This document shows, in pieces, positions 8,044-16,943 of a stretch of DNA of 64,000 bases; position 1 is the first letter of the stretch; every line of letters begins with the position of its first letter. The notes under the pieces were generated by a model. It had not been told where the DNA came from. It searched no databases and saw nothing but the letters and a program-made list of their open reading frames with translations. The DNA lies in the NCBI RefSeq assembly GCF_003385185.1, contig NZ_PQHZ01000010.1:124001-188000 (forward strand), read 5' to 3'. The position numbers and the translations under genes were made by a program. Source of the DNA: Amycolatopsis palatopharyngis (GTDB lineage: Bacteria; Actinomycetota; Actinomycetes; Mycobacteriales; Pseudonocardiaceae).

Positions 8044-9834
8044 CTACCGACCGACCGCATAGCCCTGCATTCCGCGAGGGTTGGCCCCGGCCCACAGCGC
8101 GCCAGTGTCAGGGTCCCGCCTGACCGCGCACAGTCGGCCTAGGCTCCAGGGGCCCTGCACCTCGAGTTCGTGACCACGCGCGCCCAGGGCCTTCCTGCTC
8201 TCGACGGGTACCCGGTCCTCGGCCACGACCACTCCCGGCTCCGTCAGCCGTGGCCAGAAGGACCCCGGAAAGCTGGTGGTGTGGAACATCGGAGCGTCGA
8301 TGGCTTCCTGCAGGGACTGTCCGCCCGCCAGGACGCGCAGGAGGAAGACCAGTTGCCATTGGTCCTGCTGGTCTCCCCCGGGTGAGCCGCAGGCCATGAC
8401 CGGTACCCCGTCACGGTGAATCAGGGTGGGAGTCAGCGTGGTGCGGGGTCGCCGTCCCGGCGCGAGGGAAGACGCCAGGCCTTCCTCCAGCCAGAACATC
8501 TGCATTCGGCTGCCGAGGCAGAACCCGAGTTCGGGGATGGTGGGACTGCTTTGCAGCCACCCCCCGCTGGGCGTCGCTGAGATCATGTTGCCCCAGCGGT
8601 CGACGACATCGATGTGGCACGTGTCTCCGCGTGTGGTGCCCTCGCGTTGGACGGTGGGCTCTCCGGTGGTGGCGTCCCGGACCAGCGGGCCTCGCGCTGC
8701 GGGATCGGTGATGTACTTCGCGAGTCGCGGTTGGCGGCCGCCCGGGCTTCCGGGGCGTATCTCGTGGGACGCCTCGTGCCCGATCAGCGCCGCTCTCTCC
8801 GTTGCGTACTCCGGCGACAGGAGCGTGTTCAAGGGGGTGTCGTAACCGTCGCCGTACCACGCCTCTCGGTCGGCGAACGATAGTTTGATGCTCTCGACGA
8901 CGTGGTGGATGCCCTCCGCCGACGAAGGGTCAAGGGCCGACGGATCGCCGACGGCATCCAGTGTCGCAAGAGCTTGCAACAACGCCGGTCCCTGGCCCCA
9001 CGGGCCGGTCTTGGAGATGGTGTGGCCCTGCCAGTCCAGTGTGGCTGGCTCTTCCCAGCCGGCCTGCCACGCCGCCATGTCCGAGGCGGTGACCAGTCCC
9101 GCCTGCGGCTCACCGCCCCCGGTGGGCACGGGCCTGCGGAAGAAGGTGTCCACGGCCTCGGCGACGAACCCCTCCCGCCACGCGTGGCGCGCGCGGTCGA
9201 TCTGCACCTCGCGACTTCCTCCGCCGGCCTTGCTCTCGGTGACGAGACGCTCCAGGGTGTCGGCGTAGACAGGGTTACGAAAGAGCTCGTTGTCGCCTGG
9301 CGGTCGTCCGTCCTTGAGCCACAACCGCGCAGACGTGGGCCAGTCACGTTCGAAGAGCTCCTGGACCGATGCCACTGTGTTCCCCACTCGGGACACCAGA
9401 GGGTGGCCATGGCGCGCGTAGGAGATGGCCGGTTCCAGGACCTCCTCCAGAGTCCTTGTGCCCTCATCCCGCAGGAGCAGGAGCCAGGCGTCGACCGCAC
9501 CAGGCACGGCGGCGGCGAGAGGTCCCGAGGCGGGGATCTGCGTGATCCCCAAAGAGCGGAAATGCTCGATCGTGGCCGCAGCGGGGGCAACCCCTTGACC
9601 GCACAGCACCCTGGGGGCGGGATCGGCGGCGGTAGCGACGATCGCGGGAACCTCCCCACCGGGACCATTGAGGTGAGGCTCGACGAGGTGCAGCACGAAA
9701 CCCGCACACACGGCCCCGTCGAAGGCGTTCCCGCCCAGCTCCAACTGACCCATGGCGCTCTGCGACGCCAGCCAGTGCGTTGACGAGGCCATGCCGAAGG
9801 TTCCCTGCAGCGTCGGCCGGGTGGTGAAGGTCAT
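8044..9834 (-). CDS. gamma-glutamyltransferase family protein
   Basis: A 596-residue Ntn-hydrolase of the GGT family. The self-cleavage site and nucleophile lie at GDTCHIDVVD, with Thr405 as the probable N-terminal nucleophile of the small subunit. NMISATPSGGW and ACGSPGGDQQDQWQ follow; the second corresponds to the SPGGxxI oxyanion region. The N-terminal half has GGNAFDGAVCAGF and GPGGE. No signal peptide is visible, so it is probably cytosolic, unlike secreted GGTs. AGGAG precedes ATG 9834. It is last in the tctC-tctB-tctA run, with 79 bp to tctA. Placement with a tricarboxylate-type transporter suggests hydrolysis of an imported gamma-glutamyl or amide compound (inference). Confidence 0.88.
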   Translation of the reverse strand: MTFTTRPTLQGTFGMASSTHWLASQSAMGQLELGGNAFDGAVCAGFVLHLVEPHLNGPGGEVPAIVATAADPAPRVLCGQGVAPAAATIEHFRSLGITQIPASGPLAAAVPGAVDAWLLLLRDEGTRTLEEVLEPAISYARHGHPLVSRVGNTVASVQELFERDWPTSARLWLKDGRPPGDNELFRNPVYADTLERLVTESKAGGGSREVQIDRARHAWREGFVAEAVDTFFRRPVPTGGGEPQAGLVTASDMAAWQAGWEEPATLDWQGHTISKTGPWGQGPALLQALATLDAVGDPSALDPSSAEGIHHVVESIKLSFADREAWYGDGYDTPLNTLLSPEYATERAALIGHEASHEIRPGSPGGRQPRLAKYITDPAARGPLVRDATTGEPTVQREGTTRGDTCHIDVVDRWGNMISATPSGGWLQSSPTIPELGFCLGSRMQMFWLEEGLASSLAPGRRPRTTLTPTLIHRDGVPVMACGSPGGDQQDQWQLVFLLRVLAGGQSLQEAIDAPMFHTTSFPGSFWPRLTEPGVVVAEDRVPVESRKALGARGHELEVQGPWSLGRLCAVRRDPDTGALWAGANPRGMQGYAVGR

Positions 9835-9913
9835 GTATCGCTCCTCTTACTCCACTTGTCGCGGCCACGATCTGGATGTCCGCATGCGCACCAGCCGTGG
9901 TGAACGGCCCGTC

Positions 9914-11428
9914 TCACTCCTCCGTCCTGTCCGGTACTGGTGTTCTCCGCGCATCACGTGAGGACTTTGTCGCGGCATAGAGCCCGTAGGTCAGCGAGAT
10001 GGCAGCGAGGGCGACCAGCACGCCGGAGATGGGGCGGGTGAGGAACAGCAATAGGTTGCTATCGGTTGTGACGGCCTGCCGCAGGTTGGTCTCCAACATG
10101 GGGCCCAGGATGATGCCCAGGATGAAGGGCGCCAGGGAGAAGCCGTTCTCCTTCATCCAGTATCCGATCACGCCGAACAGCAGCAGCACCATGACGTCGA
10201 ATATGCGGTTGTTGATCGCAAAGCTCCCGACAGTGGAGAGAAGCAGGACTCCCGGGACGAGATGGTGCTGCGGAACGCGGTTCACCAGGAGGAACAGTCT
10301 GATGCCGTAGCTCTGGACGATGAGCATGAAGATGGCTGCGATGAAGAACGTGATGAAGATGCCATAGGCGAGGGTCGGTTGCGATGTGAGGAACATCGGC
10401 CCCGGTTGAATGCCGTGGATCAAAAGGGCGCCGAGTATCATCGCTGTCGTGGCATCCCCGGGGATGCCGAAAGCCATCGTGGGTACCAGAGCGCCCCCTA
10501 CGGATGAGTTGTTGGCCGCTTCGGACGCGATGACACCGTCCTGGATGCCGCTGCCGTACTTCCTCGGCGTGCGGGAGAACTTCTTGGCAATGTCGTAGCT
10601 CATCACGTTGGCGATGCTGCCGCCAGCTCCGGGCAAGATCCCGACGAACGTTCCCACCAGGCTGGAGCGCAGAAGATTCACACCGGATCGAACGAGACCT
10701 GCGGCGGCCTTGGTGATGGGGTAGGCGACGTTACGTTGGTGCATGTCGCTGGCTGGGGGTGGCCTCTTGACGTCACCGAGCAGCTGAGAGAACGCAAAGA
10801 GTCCGATCAGGACTGGAAGGAAGTTGAAGCCGCCCTGGAGCTCGACGAGGCCGAAGGTGAAGCGCTGGGTCCCCGTGAGCAGGTCGATCCCCACCAGCGC
10901 GAATGAGACACCGAGCCCCCCCGAGATGAGGCCCTTGAGGACTGATCCTCCACCGAGTCCGGCGATCGCGGTCAGTCCGAACAGCATCAGAGAGAACAGT
11001 TCCCAGGGGCCGAAGCTGGTCGCGAAGCTCGCCAGTGTTGGTGCGAGGAATATCAGGATGATCCCCGATATCAGTGAGCCGACGACGGACGCGAGCAGTC
11101 CTATCGCGAGAGCTTTTCCCGCTTCTCCTTTCCGTGCCATGGGGTAGCCGTCGAAGGTTGTCGCCATTGCGGACGGTGTCCCCGGTATGCCCAGGAGGAT
11201 GGAAGGAAGTAAGCCGCCGGAACTCCCGCCGACCATGACGCCGATCATGAGTGCGATGCCGTTGATCGGATCCATACCAAAACTGAATGGGAGGGTTAAC
11301 GCGACGCCCATCGTAATGGTGAACCCAGGGATACTCCCAATGATGATCCCAGCAATCACGCCGGCAAGCAGCAGGGCGAGCGTCTCGACATTGGCGACCG
11401 ATTGAAGGCTTATAAGAAGGTTATCCAC
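9914..11428 (-). CDS. tctA: tripartite tricarboxylate transporter large membrane subunit TctA
   Basis: A 504-residue membrane protein with about 11-12 helices. Signature segments are GIIIGSIPGFTITMGVALTL, MIGVMVGGSSGGLLPSILLG and IPGTPSAMATTFDGYPMARK, and a second copy of the motif reads GILPGAGGSIANVMSYDIAK, PRKYGSG and GIPGDATTAMILGAL. It is the permease of a binding-protein-dependent, ion-driven carrier. The GTG start at 11428 is preceded by AGAGG and lies 10 bp after tctB; an upstream start at 11494 would overlap tctB and is unlikely. Confidence 0.93.
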   Translation of the reverse strand: MDNLLISLQSVANVETLALLLAGVIAGIIIGSIPGFTITMGVALTLPFSFGMDPINGIALMIGVMVGGSSGGLLPSILLGIPGTPSAMATTFDGYPMARKGEAGKALAIGLLASVVGSLISGIILIFLAPTLASFATSFGPWELFSLMLFGLTAIAGLGGGSVLKGLISGGLGVSFALVGIDLLTGTQRFTFGLVELQGGFNFLPVLIGLFAFSQLLGDVKRPPPASDMHQRNVAYPITKAAAGLVRSGVNLLRSSLVGTFVGILPGAGGSIANVMSYDIAKKFSRTPRKYGSGIQDGVIASEAANNSSVGGALVPTMAFGIPGDATTAMILGALLIHGIQPGPMFLTSQPTLAYGIFITFFIAAIFMLIVQSYGIRLFLLVNRVPQHHLVPGVLLLSTVGSFAINNRIFDVMVLLLFGVIGYWMKENGFSLAPFILGIILGPMLETNLRQAVTTDSNLLLFLTRPISGVLVALAAISLTYGLYAATKSSRDARRTPVPDRTEE

Positions 11429-11438
11429 AATGTAACCT

Positions 11439-11924
11439 CTAGAAGAAGAGCCGACCGGGTGGGAGGAAGACGTACAGGACTTGCTGAAAGACAACGTAAA
11501 GCGCTGCCGTGAACAGGAGGTATCCCAGGATGACCGCCCACAGTCGCCGAGTCCTCTGCCTGGCCAAGAGGAAGTACACGGCCAAGAGGAAGAAAGGTGT
11601 CGACACCAGGTAGCCGAGGTAGTACAGGGCCGGGACGTACGCGCCGCACGCGAGGAAGATGTAGATGACCTTGCGGTTCTTCCGGTACAGCTCTCTCGGG
11701 GCGAGGGTTAGCCGTTCCCTCGGCTCCGTGATAATTCGTCGGACGCTGTCGACGAGGAGTACGAACCCGAGCAAAGCCAGCACAGGGACGACGATCTTGG
11801 GAAAGAACGCGGCCCCTGTCCGCCGCACACCTGGATCAGGGATCGTGTCGATGGAAAAGTACAGGACTGCCGAGAATGTGAGCACCACCAGGGCGTTGAC
11901 ACAGTCTCGTTTCGCGTTGATCAT
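11439..11924 (-). CDS. tctB: tripartite tricarboxylate transporter small membrane subunit TctB
   Basis: A 161-residue protein with four hydrophobic helices: about residues 8-28, 43-62, 89-108 and 115-155 in two close segments. DPGVRRTGAAFFPKIV between helices 1 and 2 matches the TctB PxxxGPxxFP region. It sits between tctC (21 bp) and tctA (10 bp) and is the small membrane partner of TctA. Confidence 0.9.
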   Translation of the reverse strand: MINAKRDCVNALVVLTFSAVLYFSIDTIPDPGVRRTGAAFFPKIVVPVLALLGFVLLVDSVRRIITEPRERLTLAPRELYRKNRKVIYIFLACGAYVPALYYLGYLVSTPFFLLAVYFLLARQRTRRLWAVILGYLLFTAALYVVFQQVLYVFLPPGRLFF

Positions 11925-11945
11925 GAGACGAGATCGCCCAGAAAC

Positions 11946-12950
11946 CTAAATCATACCTGCCTTCTTCATCGCAGACTCCATTTCCTTCGTGTTCTTCTGC
12001 AGGAAGCTGCGGTAGTCCTTGTGGCCCATGTAGTTGACTTCTGTTCCCAGATTGCGCAGCGTCGTGGCGAAGTCTTCGCTGCTGGCGACCTTTTCCATGG
12101 CCGTGCTTAGCTTTTCGACGATGGCATCCGGGGTGCCCTTGGGTGCGAACACGCCCCGGTTGGTCGCCGTCGAGACGTCAATCCCCTGCTCCTTCAGAGT
12201 CGGGACGTCCGGTACCGCATCGGAGCGCTCGTCACCGAAGTAACCCAAGAGCTTGAGTTTGCCCGCGTCGAGGTATTCCTTGCCTGCCACGACGGATACT
12301 CCGCCGAGATCGACGTGGCTGCCGGCCAGAGCCTGCATCCGTGCTGCTGTGTCCTGGTAGCCGACGATGTTGAACTGCACACCGGTGGCTGCCTGGATCA
12401 GGGCGGGTTCCAGTTCCGACGTGGAGCCGATGGAAGCACCGAAGGTAACCTTTCCGGGGTTGGTCTCGGCGTCCTTGATCATCTCTTCCATGCTGTTCCA
12501 TGGACTGTCTGCCGGTGTAGCTACGAAGTCGTACGTGGACGTCATGAGCGCCACTGGTTCGAAGTCGAAGTACCCGAAATCGGTCTGTCCAGTAAGGTTG
12601 GAGATGGCGATGGAGTCGTGGCCGGCCAGCAAAGTGTAGCCGTCGTTCTCTGCATTGAGGGCTTGTTGGGCCCCCACCGACCCGCCACCACCAGCGACGT
12701 TGCGGATAACAACGGACTGTCCGAGTTCTTCCGTGAGCCCTTCGCCAACCAGGCGGAAGATGGCGTCCGTGTCCCCGCCCGCAGACCAGGGGACGATCAA
12801 CTGGATGGCCTTCTGGGGATAGTCGCTGCCCTCCGCCCCGCCGGACGAGTTTGGAGAGGCACAGGCGCCGACAAACAACAGGAGGACTGAAAGGCAGATC
12901 AGGATGCGCTTGAAAGGCGCTCTTCTGGCACGCCGTTCGGGTGATTGCAT
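11946..12950 (-). CDS. tctC: tripartite tricarboxylate transporter substrate-binding lipoprotein TctC
   Basis: A 334-residue extracytoplasmic solute receptor (Bug/TctC family). From ATG 12950 (GAGGAG five bases upstream) a basic N-terminus and hydrophobic stretch lead to the lipobox VGAC, so Cys30 is the probable lipidated residue. Family landmarks are IQLIVPWSAGGDTDAIFRLV, VVIRNVAGGGGSVGAQ, VTFGASIGSTSELEP and VPTLKEQGID. It captures the substrate outside the membrane for TctAB. An in-frame GTG at 12956 is the alternative start. It is the first gene of the transporter operon, behind a promoter containing a GntR-type palindrome. Confidence 0.92.
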   Translation of the reverse strand: MQSPERRARRAPFKRILICLSVLLLFVGACASPNSSGGAEGSDYPQKAIQLIVPWSAGGDTDAIFRLVGEGLTEELGQSVVIRNVAGGGGSVGAQQALNAENDGYTLLAGHDSIAISNLTGQTDFGYFDFEPVALMTSTYDFVATPADSPWNSMEEMIKDAETNPGKVTFGASIGSTSELEPALIQAATGVQFNIVGYQDTAARMQALAGSHVDLGGVSVVAGKEYLDAGKLKLLGYFGDERSDAVPDVPTLKEQGIDVSTATNRGVFAPKGTPDAIVEKLSTAMEKVASSEDFATTLRNLGTEVNYMGHKDYRSFLQKNTKEMESAMKKAGMI

Positions 12951-13316
12951 ATCCACTCCTCGGTCTATGTGGCTGCTGCCGGTGGGCCATGTGTTGGGCG
13001 GGCGCGACTACGCCCTTGTTCCGGAAGGCATGTGCCTTGTGGTGGTGGACGTTTCGGTTCGGCGTCGAGTGTGCTGACAGCGCCCGAATGTATCCTGTAT
13101 ACAGGATTCGGTGCAAGGGTTCTGGCGGCGCAGCGGCCTCTACGCCGCCGGAGCACAAGTCAGCAGTCGCGAGTGCGTTGGGCGGGCTCGGTGCACTGGA
13201 CATCCAACCCACTCCCACCCCGATGAGGAGCTGGTAAGGATGGCGGTCGTCGCGGCGATCTTCGGCTGCACCGGCACAGCGCTGATCATCATCAGCGGAG
13301 CGGGCGAAGCGGGTCT
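12951..13316. other. tctC upstream region without a gene
   Basis: I see no convincing coding sequence here. Apart from the promoter and operator at 13087-13116, the long open frames crossing it on both strands resemble no family. The right end merges into a transposase fragment. Confidence 0.6.
13087..13116 (-). promoter_or_regulatory. tctC promoter with embedded GntR operator
   Basis: Read on the minus strand, TTGCAC (13116-13111) and TACATT (13092-13087) are separated by 18 bases, giving plausible -35 and -10 boxes. The spacer is almost filled by the perfect 16-bp palindrome ATCCTGTATACAGGAT (13092-13107). A repressor bound there would block RNA polymerase directly. It is about 135 bp upstream of tctC. 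Confidence 0.6.
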
Positions 13317-13586
13317 CACACCGCCTGGCTGCACTTCACCCCGACTTCCGGGTCGTGGCTCAAGCTGGTCGAGGTGTGGTTCGGCATCATCGAACGTCAG
13401 GCCATCCGCCGCGGTAGCTTCCGCTCGGTGCACGACCTCAACGCCAAGATCCGCGCCTTCATCAACCTCCGGAACAACCGCTGCCACCCCTTTATCTGGA
13501 CCAGAACCCCCGGCCAGAACCTCGCCAAAGCCAACCGTCAGACCACTTCAAACAACGGACCACTAGGTCGGCGAACATCGCCGTGA
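13317..13586 (+). pseudogene. IS630-family transposase, C-terminal fragment
   Basis: About 89 residues remain, beginning HTAWLHFTPTSGSWLKLVEV, then WFGIIERQAIRRGSFRSVHD and ending in a frame closed by TGA at 13584. These match the last DDE-domain block of IS630/Tc1-type transposases (HFTPxxxSWLNxVE, RGSFxSV, PFxWT). The N-terminal two thirds are missing, so it is inactive. Confidence 0.75.
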
Positions 13587-13634
13587 CGACAACCTTGGTA
13601 CTTCTCTCAGTAGCTACCGGCGGACTCCATCCGA

Positions 13635-13707
13635 CGAGGGGCTTCCCTCGTGAGTGGACAGACCGGTTCTAACCGGCCGCAACACTCACGACCCACTGGA
13701 GGGTCGT
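13635..13707. terminator. cluster of three hairpins downstream of the lipid kinase gene
   Basis: Three perfect inverted repeats lie in a row: CGAGGG/CCCTCG (13635-13650, 4-base loop), CCGGTT/AACCGG (13663-13676, 2-base spacer) and ACGACCC/GGGTCGT (13688-13707, 6-base loop). They lie just 3' of the minus-strand kinase gene and could terminate it, although no U-tract is evident. Confidence 0.4.
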
Positions 13708-13770
13708 CTGAGCGCTGAACCACCAGTAGCAGATGCTCACGTCCTAAGGAACGAGCACGGCAGGCGCCAC

Positions 13771-14688
13771 TCACATTCCCGTGCCGTCGACCCATGTCTG
13801 GGGCGCGACGACGTGCAGCGCGTTGCGCGCCAGCGCGAACACCTGCGGGGTCTGCGCGACCACTTCACCGTCGATGTTGATCGGGAGCTCGTCGTCGGTG
13901 TGCACCTCCACCCGCCTGGTCCGGATGTGCGTGACGTGCGCACTGTCGGCCTCGCTGCCGGAGCGCATTTCCCGCGCGATACTTGCCATCTGCAGTGGTC
14001 CGCCGTGCCGGATGACAGTGACGTCCAGCGCGTCGTCGTCAATACCCGCATCCGAGACTGCCTGCTGTCCCCCGCCGAAGTAGCGCCCGTTGGCGACGCT
14101 GACCTGCATCAGTCGCGGGAACTCGCACGGTTCGTGGTCCCCGTCGGGGAAGGTCAGCCGAGCCCGGAAAGGCTGGTGCCGCAGCAACGCTTTCACCGTC
14201 GCCGTCGGATAGGCGAGCGGGCGGAGGCGCCGCTTCAACCACGGTGACATGGCTTGTGCGACGTGCGCTCCCATGCCCACCGATGCCCTGTTGACGTAGT
14301 AGTTGTCGCCGCACAGCCCGAGGTCGACGTCGACCACGTGGCCGTCGGCGATCGTCCGGCACGCACCGTCGATGTCTGTCGGGATATGCATGGTGCGGGC
14401 GAAGTCGTTGGCCGTGCCCAGCGGTAGCAGGCCTATCGGGACCTCGCGGTGTGCGAGCACATCCACCGCGGCACTCACGGTGCCGTCTCCACCGCCGAGG
14501 ACCACCAGGTCGTGACCTGCGTCAATCGCACCGGACACCGTCTCGGGAAGCCGGGACGCATCGCTGAGCCTGTACACAGCGTGCAGCGGCACGCCAACGT
14601 CGCGCAACGTCTCGACAGCCACATCGCATGCCTTGAGCCCGGTGCGCGAACCCACGTTAACCACCAGCGCTGCCTTCTCGATTGAAAT
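13771..14688 (-). CDS. diacylglycerol/lipid kinase family protein (DagK/YegS)
   Basis: About 305 residues. The catalytic domain contains LVVLGGGDGTVSAAVDVLAH, the GGGDGT nucleotide motif, and IGLLPLGTANDFARTM. The C-terminal beta domain has RYFGGGQQAVSDAGIDDDAL and INIDGEVV. It phosphorylates a lipid alcohol at the membrane. The start is unusual. The frame offers GTG at 14664, but that removes half of the first beta strand. A strong SD-like GGAAGGGAG stands upstream of an in-frame ATT at 14688, giving an N-terminus ISIEKAALVVNVGSRTG that fits the family. I favour 14688. Its neighbours are transposase and helicase debris, so it is probably an isolated gene. Confidence 0.82.
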   Translation of the reverse strand: MSIEKAALVVNVGSRTGLKACDVAVETLRDVGVPLHAVYRLSDASRLPETVSGAIDAGHDLVVLGGGDGTVSAAVDVLAHREVPIGLLPLGTANDFARTMHIPTDIDGACRTIADGHVVDVDLGLCGDNYYVNRASVGMGAHVAQAMSPWLKRRLRPLAYPTATVKALLRHQPFRARLTFPDGDHEPCEFPRLMQVSVANGRYFGGGQQAVSDAGIDDDALDVTVIRHGGPLQMASIAREMRSGSEADSAHVTHIRTRRVEVHTDDELPINIDGEVVAQTPQVFALARNALHVVAPQTWVDGTGM

Positions 14689-14780
14689 GGCGAGCTCCCT
14701 TCCGTCAAGTCCACAGCCAGGCTACGTCGGCTGACCCCTGGGAGCCGAGATGGCTCCTGAGGACGCGCCTCAATCGATCA

Positions 14781-15580
14781 CTAAACGGTGCGTGCAGTCA
14801 CCGACCCAGCGGGCCGGTTCGCTGAGTACGGTGGTGACGCCGTTGAGGTCGGCGAGGCGGAGAGGGTGGCGACGGCGAGGCGGCGGGGGAGTGCTTCGTT
14901 GAATTTCAGGCCGTTGAGTGCGCGTTCGTCGATGTCGGGCAGGCTGAGCTGTGCGGCCGCGTCTGCGGTGACTGCGTGCCACATTTCCCTGGTCAAATCG
15001 CCGCGGAGGCGGATGGAGGCCTCGTCGACGCGCTGCTTCTCATCTGCCAGCGAACCCAGCGTGGCGGCAAGGGTCGCGTTCGCGCGGTAGCCGGCCCAGG
15101 TCCACCACCGGATGTCCCTGCCGCCGCGGGAGATCACCGTTCCGCCAGGGTGCGCGGTGACGCCGAGATCCTCGCGAACTCGGCGAGAACCCGTTGCGCG
15201 CGCTGGGTGAGCCGCACGGCTGGGTCCGTCCCGAGCAGCACATCGCGGGCGGCGCGGGCCAGCGCGAACCCCGCGCCACCGACACCGGGGGTGTGCCAGC
15301 GGGCCCGCCCGCCGCTGTCCGCGGCCTCGACGAAGCAGCGCCGGCGTTTCCAGTCGATCCAGGTCACCTTCCAGCTGCGTCCACCGAGCAGCAGCAGCCG
15401 GGGCCCGTCGACCTTCTCGGTGAGCGACGGGTCGGTGCGCCCGATCTCCCGCCGCCCGTCCAGCGCGGTGAATTGCGGTGGCGCGGTGAACACTGCCATC
15501 ATGTCCATGAAATGCCGCCGACCGAACCGGTGGCGTGGCTCCGGCGGCGGTGTCACCGGCTCGACGTAGCCGTTGTCTCA
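14781..15580 (-). pseudogene. C-terminal fragment of a DEAD/DEAH (Lhr-like) helicase, frameshifted
   Basis: Two minus-strand frames together give the C-terminal domain of a large DEAD/DEAH helicase. The first (15580 to about 15180) has RRHFMDMMAVFTAPPQFTAL, EKVDGPRLLLLGGRSWKVTW and IDWKRRRCFVEAADSGGRAR. The second (about 15175 to 14781) continues with VTAHPGGTVISRGGRDIRWW and TWAGYRANATLAATLGS. A frameshift joins them near 15180. The helicase motor is absent and the fragment begins after a stop near 15580, so it is a relic. Confidence 0.7.
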
Positions 15581-15590
15581 CAGGTGCAGC

Positions 15591-16037
15591 AGCCCGGCAG
15601 CCCACTGGGATCTTCCGGTCGACGCCGACGAGGCGCCATGGACGACGGCTGTCCGCGAAGTCCGCGAGGAACTCGGTATCGACCCGCCACCCGGGCGGCT
15701 TCTCGTGATCGATTACCTGCCCCGCGACGACCGGATGCCGGAAGGACTGGCGTTCATCTTCGATGGTGGGACGATCACCGACGCACAAGTAGACGACTTG
15801 TCCCTCACCGATCCGGAGAACTTGTCGGCCGGGCTGTTTTCGCTCGACGAAGCCGTCACGAAGGTGAAACCGTCGCTGACTCGGCGACTGGCGGTGGCGC
15901 TGGAGGTCGCCCAGGATGGCGGCCGGCGTCGTGTCGTGAACAGCTCGCTCCCGAGAGCGAGAAGAGCCGGATCATTATGGTGTGGAGCACGGGGCCGGCG
16001 GTCGGATTCCGGGAGCATTGCCAAGCCGAGGCACTGA
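15591..16037 (+). pseudogene. truncated Nudix hydrolase
   Basis: The frame contains AVREVREELGIDPPPGRLLV, the RExxEExG half of the Nudix box, and LAFIFDGGTITDAQ downstream. The N-terminus is replaced by sequence running into the helicase relic. The glycine that should precede the box is missing: WDLPVDADEAPW stands where families have LPGGxVDADE. The C-terminus after about 15930 no longer resembles the family. It is probably non-functional. Confidence 0.6.
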
Positions 16038-16374
16038 GTTTGTTGATCTGGTTGACCGGACGCGAGGGCTGACCAACGGAAGTTGCGGCAGCACCGCGTT
16101 GGCAGCCTTCCTACGCCTTCGGATCGTTCTGTCCCGCCGATCAGCTCGGGCTGCCTGGACGTTTGCGTACCGCTCACGGGTTGGACGTACTTGCGCACGT
16201 TGGGCAGCACCTGGGCTGCTCCTCCGACAGCGCCGGCACCGGGCGCGACAGCTGGTCTCGTTCAGCGCTCACAACTCGTGCCCCCGGTGCGGTTCGAACA
16301 GCATCCACACGAAACCAGGCACGTTGTGAGCTGCGGATTACTGGGCAAGCCACAGTAGCTCGGCGTCGTCGCAG

Positions 16375-16391
16375 GTAGGTTCGAACCCTGT
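16375..16391 (+). other. tRNA T-arm-like sequence next to repeat copy 1
   Basis: GTAGG TTCGAAC CCTGT can fold as a 5-bp stem with a standard TTCGAAC loop, followed by seven bases and CCCC, the layout of a tRNA 3' end. No complete tRNA could be folded upstream. It may be a leftover tRNA end from integration, or chance. Confidence 0.25.
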
Positions 16392-16400
16392 GGAGAGCCC

Positions 16401-16507
16401 CCAACAAGGCAATATACGAACCTAAACCTGCTGGTCAGCGGCCTGTCGGTCTCCGTGAAGCCCGCACACTCGAAGATTCGGCGTGATGGATACCGGCGGA
16501 CCCGGTG
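16401..16507 (+). repeat. dispersed repeat, copy 1 (left edge of radical SAM cassette)
   Basis: The first 41 bases (16401-16441) are identical to 22658-22698. The following 65 bases are related to copies 2 and 3 but differ mainly at third codon positions, so the block looks like a piece of coding sequence: NLNLLVSGLSVSVKPAHSK, then IRRDGYRRTR and a TGA at 16505. I do not recognise the peptide. Copies at 22658 and 47865 flank the neighbouring gene blocks. Confidence 0.7.
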
Positions 16508-16775
16508 ATCCGTAGCGGAGGGTAGTGGTAGCCGCCCTTGGTCGCCGGAGCCGTGCTGTCAACACGCGCCACGCGCTCCTTCGTCTGCCGGGTGCGAACG
16601 CACACTTATGCCGATGAGAGGGCGTTTCGCCATGCGAGAGATGATCAGTGATTTGTCTTTTGTGACGCGATTGTGGTCGGCGGAGGCGGACGAGGTGCGG
16701 AACGGTCTGAGCCGGCCACGAAGGGATTCTGCCACCGGCGCCACAAGGTCAGGCCAGACTCCGCGGGTCATCGTC

Positions 16776-16943
16776 TGAAGTTGAGCTCCAGCTCCTCGAT
16801 GTAGAGGTCGATGAACCCGATCGCCTCCCTGTACGCGGCTGAGTGCCCGGGAAGGGCCTTTCCAGGTGGTACCGTCCGGCAGCACGATCAGGGTGTCGGG
16901 TGCCTCGTCCGGTGAACACCGCGTTCGATGCCTGGTAGTTCAT
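16776..16943 (-). pseudogene. decayed C-terminus of an unidentified protein
   Basis: Two minus-strand frames share the character of one coding sequence. One carries VLPDGTTWKG and the other, after a shift near 16860, SAAYREAIGFIDLYIEELEL ending NFRR and stop. No upstream part was found. The family is not recognised. Confidence 0.35.

Noticed and set aside
16083-16358. Short zinc-ribbon-like protein (CPRCGSNSIHTK)
   Set aside because: Only one CxxC is present, the frame lacks a convincing start, and it lies in degraded sequence.
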